Below are positions 33,839 through 44,159 of a stretch of 64,000 nucleotides of DNA, piece by piece (the stretch's first letter is position 1; every line of letters begins with the position of its first letter). The position numbers and the translations under genes were made by a program. This stretch comes from Limnephilus marmoratus (lineage: Eukaryota; Arthropoda; Insecta; Trichoptera; Limnephilidae), in the NCBI GenBank assembly GCA_917880885.1, contig OU862912.1, forward strand, positions 49,525,117 through 49,589,116, given 5' to 3'. Under the pieces are notes generated by a model. That model was not told where the DNA came from. It ran no database searches and saw nothing but the letters and a program-made list of their open reading frames with translations.

Positions 33839-35258
33839 CACAGGGTGTTAAGGGACGTACTTGACTTACTTTAACCAGTGATTCCTGACATTATTTGGAG
33901 TAAAAAATGTAAATAAAATTTTGGTCTCCGGTGACATTTTTGATGTTTTTTTTGTTTGTTAGGTGTTGGATGGTTGGAGGCGGGGTTAGGGGCAGTGGCG
34001 GCCCCTGCCTTGGTGCATTTGTGCAATGCACTGCCAACGTCAAAAGTGTAAATTCGTACAAACATCAACAAACGTGTAAAAGTGTAAATTTGTAACATTC
34101 ATTCACGAAGAATTCCCGCCAATTCGTTATAATATCCTTACCAATTAACTTTCGTATTAGACTCCGTACCAAACTCGCATCGGCGCATACGAAAAAGTAA
34201 TGCGTGCATCTTCCGTTGTGCCGAGACGTGACGTCACATGAAGTGATATTTCTACTGAGACAGTCTACAGAGGCTGGAACCGTGAAATGGGCAAGACATA
34301 AGGGAAGATATATGACAAGCTCGTGCACTAGCGGCGCACATGCGCAGAATCATTCTGGTTTATGACAAAACCTTTAGCATGCGTTATATGTTACCGAACG
34401 TTTGGATGACTTAGTTAGGAATAACGAATTTTCAACTAATTGACAATGTTATGTATTAGCTCTACCATCGCACCGGGGTGGCGAAATCAAGCATTTGGCA
34501 GATCACTGATCACTATTGACACATTTTTAATGGTTTTCGCTAGTTTTGCTCTGTAAAAAACTTGTTTAAAAATGAGTGGTAATGAAAACATTGCGATTAA
34601 CGTCGATTTTTTCAAAAGCAACCGAATTTCAATTGAGAATAAATTGTTTTTGAAAAATAATGGCTCTCCAAAACCTTTGCTAAATATAATACAAGTAAGG
34701 TTAAGGGAAAAAAAACAATGAATAGTGTTTTTAAAACAAAGTATTAAATATTCGAAAGCATCTTGGCTTTGTGAATGTGATCGCTTGAACAATTTTTTTT
34801 TCGTGGTTGATGATAAATTGTGAAGTGAAAGTTGTGTAAACGATAGCCTTTATTTTACCGAAAAGTTATTGAAAATTCATACTCCCAGTACATATACATA
34901 ATGTATTGCAATTTAGTTTGTTGGATCGAGTTGATAGGTATACGATTACAACTTGATGTTGGTTTTCGCGAATCTGTGAATCAATTAATTATATTTTCCC
35001 GTAATAATGTTACCATTTTTTGTGAAATGCACTGCCGGCAAATTTTGTCACGGGCCGCCTCTGGTTAGGGGTTGGTCGATTACTCGGCTGAGCGACCAGT
35101 GACAACATGCAGAAGAATTTTTTTTGGTTTGATATTGAGGGAACAAATTTTGAAAAAAAAAGTCACTGGAGACCAAAATTTAATTTACATTTTTTACTTC
35201 AAATAATGTCAGGGATCACTGGTTAAAGTAAGTCAAGTACGTCACTTAACACCCTGTG
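33839..35258. mobile_element. TA-type MITE with ~98-bp TIRs, interrupted by a hAT element
   Basis: The left terminus CACAGGGTGTTAAGGGACGT continues for about 98 bp and is matched by the complement of 35161-35258 with a handful of differences. TA lies on both sides (33837-33838 and 35259-35260). The inner sequence continues across the nested hAT element (33993-35063). Removing one 8-bp duplication restores a contiguous GGGGTTAGGGGTTGG. Related fragments lie at 41205-41390 and 30530-30670. Confidence 0.88.
33993..35063. mobile_element. Non-autonomous hAT element nested in the MITE
   Basis: This 1071-bp element has TIRs CAGTGGCGGCCCCTG and, from the right, CAGAGGCGGCCCGTG. A perfect 8-bp target duplication GTTAGGGG lies at 33985-33992 and 35064-35071. 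A subterminal GCACTGCC appears near both ends in opposite orientation. ORFs inside (for example 34487-34792 minus) show no transposase similarity. Confidence 0.92.
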
Positions 35259-35269
35259 TATTTTTTAAA

Positions 35270-35800
35270 TTAGTTCAGGAGGCCCTGCGGACAAAAAATC
35301 CCTCAGGGCGTATTTCATCTTTGGGGATGCTGTGTGGAGGGTCTTTTAGGGAAAAGAAAGGAGAGGAAGTTATGGGAAAGAAAAGGGTATGAGGGGTTAG
35401 TAAGAATCTGGGCGTCAATGTGTCTAGGAGTGATGGACTATGAATCCATCCATTCCACTGCGGTGCAAGGTCGAGAGAGAACGGTTGGAGAGGTCTTAGG
35501 TCTTTCTCAACCATTCTCAACCACGCAGTAGGTGGGCAGAAGCATTTGCCACCAAGACCTAGACTTAAAAAACCTCCACACAGCATCCCCAAATATGACA
35601 GGCCCTGAGGGAAATTATTTTCCTCAGGGCCTCCTGTGTGGAACTCATGTAAAAAAAAGACAAACCTCACTCCATGAACCCGGGCACCCCTGATAAGTTA
35701 CCAAACGGAGTGAACTACTCGGGGTAACCTATGGCAGGGGTGTTGGTTATCCAATGAATGGTTCCCGGAGTGGCGGTACACATTCCCGCCTCCCAAATTG
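35270..35800 (-). mobile_element. SINE-like element, copy S3, with nested SINE
   Basis: Full-length minus copy from the CAGGAGGCCCTG tail to CTCCCAAATTG at the 5' head. A 93-bp plus-strand SINE tail fragment (35565-35657) splits it at CCTAGAC/AAACCTC. Its own poly-A is eroded. Confidence 0.85.
35565..35657 (+). mobile_element. 5'-truncated SINE/LINE tail inserted in S3
   Basis: Contains CCTCCACACAGCATCCCC, the GGCCCTGAGGG...CCTCAGGGCC hairpin, CTCCTGTGTGGAAC and an A run. AGAC on both sides (35561-35564 and 35658-35661) is a plausible short duplication, and the host SINE sequence is contiguous across it. Confidence 0.85.
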
Positions 35801-35804
35801 ATTT

Positions 35805-36900
35805 GAAAAGATTTGTGCGACAGTACAATATAATATATTGTGGCGACCTTCCCGAGTGTAAGCTTCTTAGTTCTTCCTATTAAATACTAAAAATCTAAAA
35901 TCACATGTTAGAAACTAGTTTCCATTAGTTTGCTAAAATATGTTACAACGCGAAATATCTAAAAATTTGTAGCGAATGGCATATCTAGAATTATGTATTT
36001 AGTACGATAATGTAAGCGATTGTAAGATGGCATATGGCCATACTAGATATTAGTTCAAGAGGTTATCCATAGATGGCTTTTGCTGTCGATAATGCAGGGA
36101 TTTTAGAATAAAATAAATACTTTTGTAACCTCAAGGTCGGGTTCCATAATAATTTCTACCGCCTACTAATAAGGCCATCGGAGCTCATTGTTATTTATTA
36201 AAAAAATAAATTCTAATATGTTTTGTTGACCATGGGTTGTTTTTTTAAGATTTTGTGAGACCAACCCAGAGTTACTTGCATAAAATTATGTATAATTTGT
36301 AATGTAAACGATTGTATGTATTTAAAATAATTAATATATTTGTAATAAAGTGACAATTTTTTTGTGTACGATGATACAAATTTGAAGAGAAGCTATTGAT
36401 ATTCCAGCAGCTTCCCGCAGCTTTTCTAGTGGCGACAATAGCGCCGCGCTGCGACATTTCTACAAAGCTTACTGACATAAAGTCTCCCATAGACACGTAA
36501 CGAAAACATTTGCAACGCATGCGACAAGGTACGGGGAATGCATTCCGAAGGCAAGGAATACATTCCCAGGAACTGCACGCTGAATGCAAACCTGTGAAGA
36601 CAATGGAGATAATGAGGCGAAGCGGGGATCGAGTGGGATAAACACACAACCAGAGTGCGAAGAGCTTATCTTCCAAAAGCGATTTGAGATCGTGATAGTG
36701 ACGACAGCTTTTACCAGACTAAACATATTCTATCTTATACCTTATACCGCAATCAGAGTGGCCGGATTACTATTAGAACTCATTGAAAGGAAGGAGTCAA
36801 GAATTATTGGATTTAATGTGGTATCTAAAGAAAAAAAAACAACAAATAAATCGGTAGACTATTTTTTTACTCTATTGCGCACACACACACACACACACAC

Positions 36901-36958
<58 letters not shown>

Positions 36959-38225
36959 GAAAATTGTCTTTTATTTATATAGAAGAAAACGACGATAAAT
37001 CAACACAAAATTGTTAGGTAATTCATTTTAAATAAGAACATTAGAAAAACGAAAATGTACCTAAACCTTTTCTAGAATGGAAGCAGGCAGAAAGATCAAA
37101 GCTAGAAGATATTCTAGAATGAAAACAGTACAAAATCAAGGCAGAAACAAAAATATTAAAATTCATGTGTGCAGTTCACATGCGGTAGAAGTGAAACCTT
37201 AAGAAAACTAAAATAGGCAAGAGTGGGGAGGCTACGAACCACGGCACAAAGCAGAGGCCGACAGGCTACGAAGCACCGCACGAAGAGTACACCGATTAGT
37301 CTATCTCATTCTCTAGCAGGCAAAATCCTATTGATGTATGCGTTTGCCTCTTATTAGTGTCGCTCGTTTCCGTTTCATCGAGTTTCAAATCACAACAGTG
37401 CTAAAGAAGTTTTCACTTCAATAAATAAACATTTCAATGTAACGATGCGAACTAAAAAAATGATTGCGTTGACTTAGAGAATCCAGAAAGAAAAGTTGTG
37501 CAAATTTCATGACAACAAAGGGACTCAACAGATTACCTATCGCATTTTAAAAATTTACTTTGAAAACCTACAAAATCTTACAGATTGAAATAATAAAATA
37601 AAGAGCAGAAACATAAGCTCCCCATTGACTCATTTTGATATTATTGTAACCTTAATTTGGTACTGAGAAATTTGAGACGTATTGGACAACTGTTCAACAC
37701 GCTCCAGAAAAGGATATTTTTATTTTAAAGAACTTCCAAAGAAAGGAAGTTACCAGAAATTTTCCACGATTTGTTCTTCCGAGAAAATGTGTTCTATTTT
37801 TTGGTGAAATTGGCTACGGGATTGCTCGTTTTAGATTTTATTTCGTTGCCAAATCAGACAAATAAACCAAGCCAATTCGTGATTTATGACAACATTGCAA
37901 TCGTACTAAAAGCTTAGCAATACTTTAATCACTTAGACATGGAAATTGTAGAGATCGTAATTACTTCAGTAAATAACAATAATATTAATCATATCAAATA
38001 AAAATAAAAAACCGTGTAGATATATTTATAATTTTAGTAAATTAATGTTTATTTTGTTGGCGGTGTTTCATATTAGGTTAAATTTTTTTATTTTTAAAGA
38101 CTAACGGATTTTTAGTTCCATGACAGAAAAGTTGAAATTAAAACAAAGTCTTTTCGGGTAAAACAGACTCTTTGGTTAGAGGTCGGTAATTTTATAACTT
38201 CGTTTTTTTCTGAAAAAACTCATTA
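35805..38225. other. No recognised genes; contains a long CA microsatellite
   Basis: Bases 36880-36955 are (CA)n with a CCTC interruption at 36901-36904. Bases 36410-36700 are less AT-rich and carry three overlapping minus ORFs and GGAATGCATTCC/GGAATACATTCC motifs, but no domain is recognisable. Bases 37215-37285 hold a diverged GGCTACGAA.CAC.GCAC direct repeat. Confidence 0.5.
36880..36955. repeat. (CA)n microsatellite
   Basis: About 76 bp of near-pure AC dinucleotide with a single CCTC interruption. Confidence 0.98.
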
Positions 38226-38231
38226 GCAAAC

Positions 38232-38395
38232 TAATGCTGTTTCCTCGTAAGAATAGGAAAGAGGATGAGCTGCCAAACGGCTCGGTCTCGGCATACACTC
38301 CTTGCTTCAGTCATATTCATATCACCCTAATCTGACTCTTGAATCATGGCGTGTCTTCCTGGGGCGTCCACAACTTGTATCATTCAGTCAAAAAG
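38232..38395 (-). pseudogene. RTE-like LINE 3' remnant (family of 31740-32030)
   Basis: The complement gives a frame resembling NMTEARSVCRDRAVWQL, preceded by an R..RHAMIQESD stretch; frameshifts are present. It is a decayed C-terminal relic. Confidence 0.6.
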
Positions 38396-39049
38396 TCACC
38401 TTAATTATTTAAAACAATATCATTGAAAAAATTAGAGTGTCAAATTAATTACAATAATTACTATGTTGTAATGTCTGCCTTTTCCAACGGATCCGATGTT
38501 CGGTGCAGAGACTATAAAAATAAAGCAGAGATGGTGTGTGCTGAAGCAGAAAAACAATCTTAAACAGTGCGCTTTAGCGTCATGAAATTTTCATAGATTT
38601 TTCTTTACACACTATTTCAGACCGCATCGCTATTTAAATCAAAAGCTATGAGGCTTTAAAATAATCCTAAAAAAATACGAGACACGACATTTATCGAAAT
38701 CGCGAATCTAGGGGAAGGTGGTCGATAATGATTAAATTCTGAAGAGCATACGCAAAAAGGTAACGTTTAAATATGTACAATAATTCAAGCCCCAAATTGG
38801 CCATTAGAGGTATCAGAGGATATTACAGGACACATAGTGAAATCATGTGTAGTCATAATCCGCCGAATCACACAGACAACGCCCAACCAACACCCTCCAG
38901 CCTAAACCCTGTCTGCCCGAAAATAGGAGAAGGCCGCCCGAAATGTACACAAAACGTAGTAAGTACATGATATATAATTTACCTCATCCGTGGGCAGACG
39001 ACCCCGATATCCTACAAGGGTACGCGTGCAATGTTGTGTCTGACTGAAT

Positions 39050-39310
39050 CGATTTTCTCTTCCCAGCGATGGTGCGTGGGATGGGCCCCCGCCCCGGCTC
39101 CGGGAGGCATGGCAACCGGCTGCCTCAGCCGCCCTAGCCGCCCTAGGCCGCCCGTCCCGCCTATCCGCCCGTCCCGCGACAGGACCCGGCTACCCCAAAA
39201 GAGCCCGAATTTCTGCCGAGATATTTGGGATGCTGCGAAACGAAACCGTTTTCAGCGTACCGCCCCAAAAACAAAATGGAACAGACTGGTTATATATGCA
39301 AGTAGGTAAT
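39050..39310 (+). other. CpG-rich, exon-like patch
   Basis: A pyrimidine tract and CAG acceptor (GATTTTCTCTTCCCAG, ending about 39065) precede about 130 bp of very GC-rich, CpG-rich DNA. An ORF (39031-39309) translates to a Pro/Arg-rich sequence without a recognisable domain. It could be a host exon, a CpG island or a GC-rich repeat. I cannot decide. Confidence 0.25.
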
Positions 39311-39419
39311 TTCAAGTAATGATTGTAAATTTTTTCGTATATTTTAGGTCTATAAGAGAAAATAAATGTATATACAAGATATACCAAAACAGAATAGCTA
39401 CTAAAAATCGAAAAATATT

Positions 39420-39998
39420 TTGCATCTGGCGCGCTCGGAGAGAGAAAATTTCTAGCCAGAGTTAAGCGATCTCTCGGTCTCTTAAGATACTTTAATAGTA
39501 GATAACTGCCAACCCTGAACAAATTGCAAGTGCACCCCACGGTTGAATTTGGTAACCACTAGTTTGGAGCCCCAAAATACCTGAAAAAACCCTCGACTCG
39601 GCACAGAAACGGACGGTGCGTTTGACAGATTCTCCCATGTTAACAAATGGGTTGCAATCTTCAGAGCAAAGGCAACGGATTTTACCGGTATTTAAACGGA
39701 AGATGTTACTAGGAACTAGCGTCGAAGATTCCTTCGGCACCGGTGCACAGTCGGGAAATACGCCAAACGCGCCCCCAACAATTTGGCACAATTCACATTT
39801 GTCACACGAGAATGGGTCGTTTATATGACTCGTTAACAGCTCGGCTGTGGAAAGATTTGCCGACCTCTGTCCCAGAGTTCGAAGACCCAGGTTCACTCCT
39901 TCCTTTCCACAAAACGACCCGCCACATCCCCAAAAATGACATAGGGGCTGAGGAAAATTATTTTCCTCGGAGCCTTCCTATATAGATGTAAAAAAAAT
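39420..39998 (+). pseudogene. LINE (partner of the SINE family), copy L3
   Basis: Plus-strand copy colinear with 60590-59916 (minus). It has TACTTTAATAGTAGATAACT, then a region homologous to the better copy's SPILTDGLQSLEHRRR segment, then GRFYDSL.ARLWKDLP.SVP. The shared hairpin tail follows (GGGGCTGAGG...CCTCGGAGCC) and an A run at 39988-39997. Several frameshifts, no long ORF. Confidence 0.88.
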
Positions 39999-41195
39999 AT
40001 ATTATGGATACTATTTTTCGATCATTATGGAAGAAAATGTTGAAATTATTACGATTTTGAAAATTTGCGTTTACCATCAAATACTAATCTAGCCCATTTT
40101 GTAAGAACCATTTTGCTTTTAACCAAGGTTTGTTCAGGAACTGCATATTTAAGTTATACACACATTAGAGCCCATGCTCTTTCTCACTTCAGACATCTTT
40201 ACGGAAACTTGTTTAATTTTTTAAAGTTAAGTACAAATCGTGATCATTTTAATAACAACATATTTTAACAGCTATAATATGCTGTAAGAACTTTTAAATT
40301 ACAAGAGTTACGATACCTGCCACGTTTTAAAATATAAAAGACTTAGATCCCCTGATTGTATTTATTCAGAATATTGTCTAACAAGTCGTAAACACGTTTT
40401 TAAACATAAATTTAAATAAACTCACGTAATGCTTTTACAGCAACCAGCGAAACCTTCACACCCAAATTGCGATTTGGCATCTGTTACGTACCTGAAACAA
40501 AAAGACAAAAGGTTAATGGAAAACCATGTATCTACTACATATACAGGCAAAACAAAGAGTGTTTAATTAAATCCAATAAACCTCAAAGACAGTAAAACTT
40601 GAGATTTTAGGTACATATTTTTCTATTTTGAAAGATGAGTATTTGAGGCATAAATATAAAGATTTAATCTTTGTCATGTGGTTATATTTTACTTGGATAT
40701 ATCTACCCACTTAAAACAAACCTCGCCAGAAGGACTGCAAAATAAAATAAAAATCTGGAAACATCTTGTTGTCGAATGCTGCTTCATAAAAGGCAATTTA
40801 ACAATATTATTTCGTTTGTTTGTCCCTTTCTTTACGACCAAAGAAAGTATTTACTTGAGAAATTCCTAGAAGATCTCTTATTGGTAGTGGTTGAATCAAA
40901 GGCTATTTAGCAATAATTGCTTCCAGAGACAATTTAGTCATGGTAAATTTAATAAAAGTTGGAAGCATTTTTATAAATAATCTCAGGTAACTTTTTTTGG
41001 TACAAAATAGTTAATCGAATAATATATATTTTTAAAAAGAAAGACAAACATTTCCGGGTTACGAAAAACCTGATAATATTTTAAAATAATACCTACTCCA
41101 GAAAATGTGGGCGAATGGGTGGGACTCGAACGCGATGGCAACTCAGCAACTGATTGGTGATAAAATAGAAATAAATTAATCAAATCTTCCAAAAT
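39999..41195. other. Mostly unrecognised; short repeat R-C at 40816-40912
   Basis: CCTTTCTTTACGACCAAAGA and GAAATTCCTAGAAGA at 40816-40912 recur at 46125-46206 in the same orientation. Nothing else was recognised. Confidence 0.5.
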
Positions 41196-41204
41196 TTTAA
41201 TTAT

Positions 41205-41390
41205 ACAGGGTGTAGTACTTGACTTACTTTAACCAGTGATTCCTGACATTATTTGGAGTAAAAAATGTAAATGAAATTTTGGTCTCCGGTGACATTTTTG
41301 ATTTTTTTTTTTCTACAAAACCATAAAAAAATGGTAGTCGTTGAACAGTTGGAAGCGGGGTAAGGGGTTCGTCAGGGGTTTTTTAAAATT
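41205..41390 (+). mobile_element. Half copy of the TA-type MITE
   Basis: Starts CAGGGTGTAGTACTTGACTT and matches the left half of 33839-35258 through the GGAAGCGGGGTAAGGGGTT centre. The right TIR is missing. A LINE end begins just downstream, so truncation may be due to that insertion or to deletion. Confidence 0.75.
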
Positions 41391-41469
41391 GTAAATTCGG
41401 AGCTCGACTGATGCGAACTCTTTAGTGTAGCCAATTTAAGAGTTCCTATTCCAATCACTAGACGTAAGG

Positions 41470-41760
41470 ACCTATTTCAATGTCACCATTCACAAACAAA
41501 TTACGTGGCAAACTCGTCAATTCCCGACTTACATGGATCAGCAAACAAATGACATCGACATTTTTAAGTTTAAAACATTTTTAAACAATTTTTTTATGTC
41601 AACGTATTATTTATGATAATTTCAATTTATTATTTTAAAATATTTTTTGTAACTTATTGTTTATTACTAACCTTTGAGTAAAAAAAATTAAACACTATGT
41701 ACCCGATACACTCGTAAAAGCCACAAGGGCGTATAAAAGAGTAAATAAATAATATAATAG
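41470..41760 (+). pseudogene. Jockey/CR1-group LINE 3' terminus
   Basis: A frame ending at TGA 41614-41616 reads QTRQFPTYMDQQTNDIDIFK, FKTFLNNFFMSTYYL, a typical LINE C-terminal end. The 3' UTR has CTCGTAAAAGCC..AAGGGCGTA (the motif shared by the LINE ends at 15075 and 57970) and an AAATAAATAA tail near 41745-41756. Confidence 0.7.
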
Positions 41761-41862
41761 GCATATTTTTGGAAATTCTGAAACTAAATATTCGATTAAA
41801 TAATAATAACTCGAAAATTTTTTTAAATTATTAAACTCATAACAAACAAATTTATGATTGAT

Positions 41863-41936
41863 GGCCGGCATAGTCCAGTGGGTAAGGCTCTTGACTCGCA
41901 ATCCGAAGGTCGTGGGATCGAATCCCGGCGTGGGTA
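41863..41936 (+). repeat. tRNA-derived sequence (SINE head or tRNA pseudogene)
   Basis: An A-box-like TAGTCCAGTGGG and a B-box-like GGATCGAATCC have tRNA spacing, and an ACTCGCAATCCGAAGG block sits in the anticodon-arm position (loop CTCGCAA would give a CGC anticodon). Acceptor pairing is poor, and no clean tRNA can be drawn. It may be the head of element E2 (42001-42272). Confidence 0.6.
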
Positions 41937-42000
41937 AATAAATTTTATTTGAATAATTGTGTTATTTCACAATTAATTCATTTAAAATAATATATAGTTA

Positions 42001-42272
42001 TTTGCGGCACGTTCCAGAGTGGAAGATACTGTTAGTATCGCCCTGGTGTAGGACCACCATTCAGAATTGAAAAGTGGCTTGAAATGGCTTTTAGCCGTGT
42101 TTGGTGATCAGATCTGAATAGCCAGGGACTTCTCCACCTTCCTCTTCCCGATCTCCTTCCCCTTCCCACTACCTTCAGCCTCACAACTTTCCCCAATTGG
42201 GGATGCCATAGTCCCACTGGCTCCAGACGGGAGCAGTTGGGACTCTTGTGCGGTATTCATGTAAAAAAAAAA
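42001..42272 (+). mobile_element. Element E2 (SINE-like or LINE 3' end), copy 1
   Basis: From 42057 (ATTCAGAATTG) to the A run at 42263-42272 it matches the nested copy at 43875-44091. Marker blocks are GGCTTTTAGCCGTGTTTGGT, CCCAATTGGGGATGCCATAG and CTGGCTCCAGACGGGAGCAG. The upstream limit is uncertain and may include the tRNA-like head at 41863. Confidence 0.8.
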
Positions 42273-43470
42273 GTGAAAATTCTGAAAACGGATAAGTTAA
42301 TCATCTTAAAAAAAGAAACAAAATATATTTAAGAAATAAATGTAAGGTCAGTTAACAAGGTAAGAACTGAATATCAAATTATTATATTATTTTTAGAGCA
42401 CACAGTCATATGTTACGATTAATAAATAAAGAGAGACTTTTATTGGTAGGAATGCAGTAATATACTGGCAGTGGGAAAATCTTATAGAAAGAACAAAGAC
42501 AAATGGATATGAGTTGTAACATGGTTAAAGTATTTGCCAAATTCCAGTTACGGACTAAAATATTACAGCAAGTAAAGGCATTAAAAAGGAGTTTGAATAA
42601 AAAGTTACATATTTTTCCTTAAACAGAGATTTTTAAAAACTTATAAGACAAAGACCCAGCAGCCGTTGTTATTGAGGCGTTGTTGAGGACGGCGATAAAT
42701 TCTTATTACGGCGATCCATCTCGACGTGTAATATTCAGAATCCGGCGAAATCACGCACTCTTACACAGATGATCACTTTATGGTTGAAATTCCTGCGTGA
42801 CATGGCCGCCTGATTTGATTCACGCCAAAAAAAACCATTGCAAATTTTAAATTTTGTGAATAAACAACATTAAACAATAAAGCCGTATCCGAAAAGGGTT
42901 TCGTTAGTTGGATTTGCACTTCAAAGCAATTTTCATAAGCCTGATACTTTATTTTTTTCTAGGATTATAAAAATGCTCAATTGCAGTAATGGCTAAGATG
43001 TGTTCTATTCGCAGTTTTGAATTAAACAACTACAATATTTCTAAGCCATCAAATTTTCAAACAAAAAATAAATGATTTTGCGTGATTCGGATTACTTGTG
43101 ATACATTAATAAAATCATCACCAATATGTATTCAGAAAGAGAAAAAATTTAAAAGATTGTTTCCCTAACTTACAGACTGCAAGGACATGGGATAATGGTA
43201 ATGGGTGGAGATTGTTCAATATCTGCTTTGTGTTGCAGAAGAACAACATTAAAAAAATAGCCATAAAAGCTTATTAGGTTGGTACGATGTTGCACCATAA
43301 AAAGTTGACATAATTTTTATAAGACAACCTTATAGGCCACAAGGTTTTGGTTCAGTGGGGTAATTGTTAAAGTCACAACATATCTGTCACGATGTAAGCC
43401 AATTAATGAAGTAAAATTCTGAGTTTGTCTGTTACCGTTCCTTCAGTACCTAAGCGCTTTTTGGGAGTGG
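42273..43470. other. No recognised features
   Basis: AT-rich DNA without shared repeats. Confidence 0.35.
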
Positions 43471-43474
43471 CATT

Positions 43475-44157
43475 TTCTTTTTCATTAGCTCCACACAGGA
43501 AGCCCTGAGGAAAAAAAATCCCTCAGAGCCTATGTCATCTTGGGGAATGCTGTGAGGGAGATCATTTTAGGGAAAGGAAGGAGAGAGGGTTCTGGGAAGG
43601 AAAAAGGTATGAGGGGTGGATAGGAATCTAGGGGTCAGTGTGTCCAGGAGTGACGGACGAATGAATCCATCTTTCCAACTGTTATGCAAGGCAATAGGAC
43701 GAGAGGGTCTGACTGGAGAGATCAAAAGATCTCCCTCAAGCCGATCCGGCCCGCCACGCAATAGAAGGGCAGACCGCCACCAGGACCCAGACAAGCCTCA
43801 CCCCATGAACCCGGGCACCTCTGCAAAGTCGCCAAACGTAGCGAACCACTTTGGGTGACCTATGGCAAAGGTGTATTCAGAATTGAAACGTTGCTTGAAA
43901 ATGGCTTTAGCCGTGTTTAGTGACCAGATCTGAATAGCCAGGTACTTCCCAACCTTCCTCTTCCTCACCTCCTTCCCCTCCCCACTACCTTCAGCCTCAC
44001 AACATACCCCAATTGGGGATGCCATAGTCTCACTGGCTCCAGACGGGAGCAGTTGAGATTCTTGTGCGGTATTCACTGTAAAAAAAAAAAAAAAGGTGTT
44101 GGTTATCCAATAAATGGTTCCCGGGGCGGCGGTACTCACACCCGCCTCCCAAACTGG
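43475..44157 (-). mobile_element. SINE-like element, copy S4, with nested E2
   Basis: Full-length minus copy, from CTCCACACAGGAAG at the tail to CGCCTCCCAAACTGG at the head. It is interrupted at CAAAGGTGT/TGGTTATCC by a plus-strand E2 (43875-44091). Confidence 0.9.
43875..44091 (+). mobile_element. Element E2, copy 2, inserted in S4
   Basis: Bounded by an 8-bp AAAGGTGT target duplication (43867-43874 and 44092-44099) and ending in a 14-A tail. The host sequence is contiguous across the insert. 5'-truncated relative to the 42-kb copy at ATTCAGAATTG. Confidence 0.92.
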
Positions 44158-44159
44158 CT

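Noticed and set aside
35275..35670. 131-codon minus ORF
   Set aside because: It lies wholly inside SINE copy S3 and its nested tail, so it is a repeat shadow.
36584..36982. 132-codon plus-strand ORF ending in a Thr/His repeat
   Set aside because: Its C-terminal third is the translated CA microsatellite and the rest lacks any domain.
41095..41170. tRNA-like B box on the minus strand (GTTCGAGTCCCACC)
   Set aside because: No A box or pairing arms at the right distance. Probably chance or too decayed to support.
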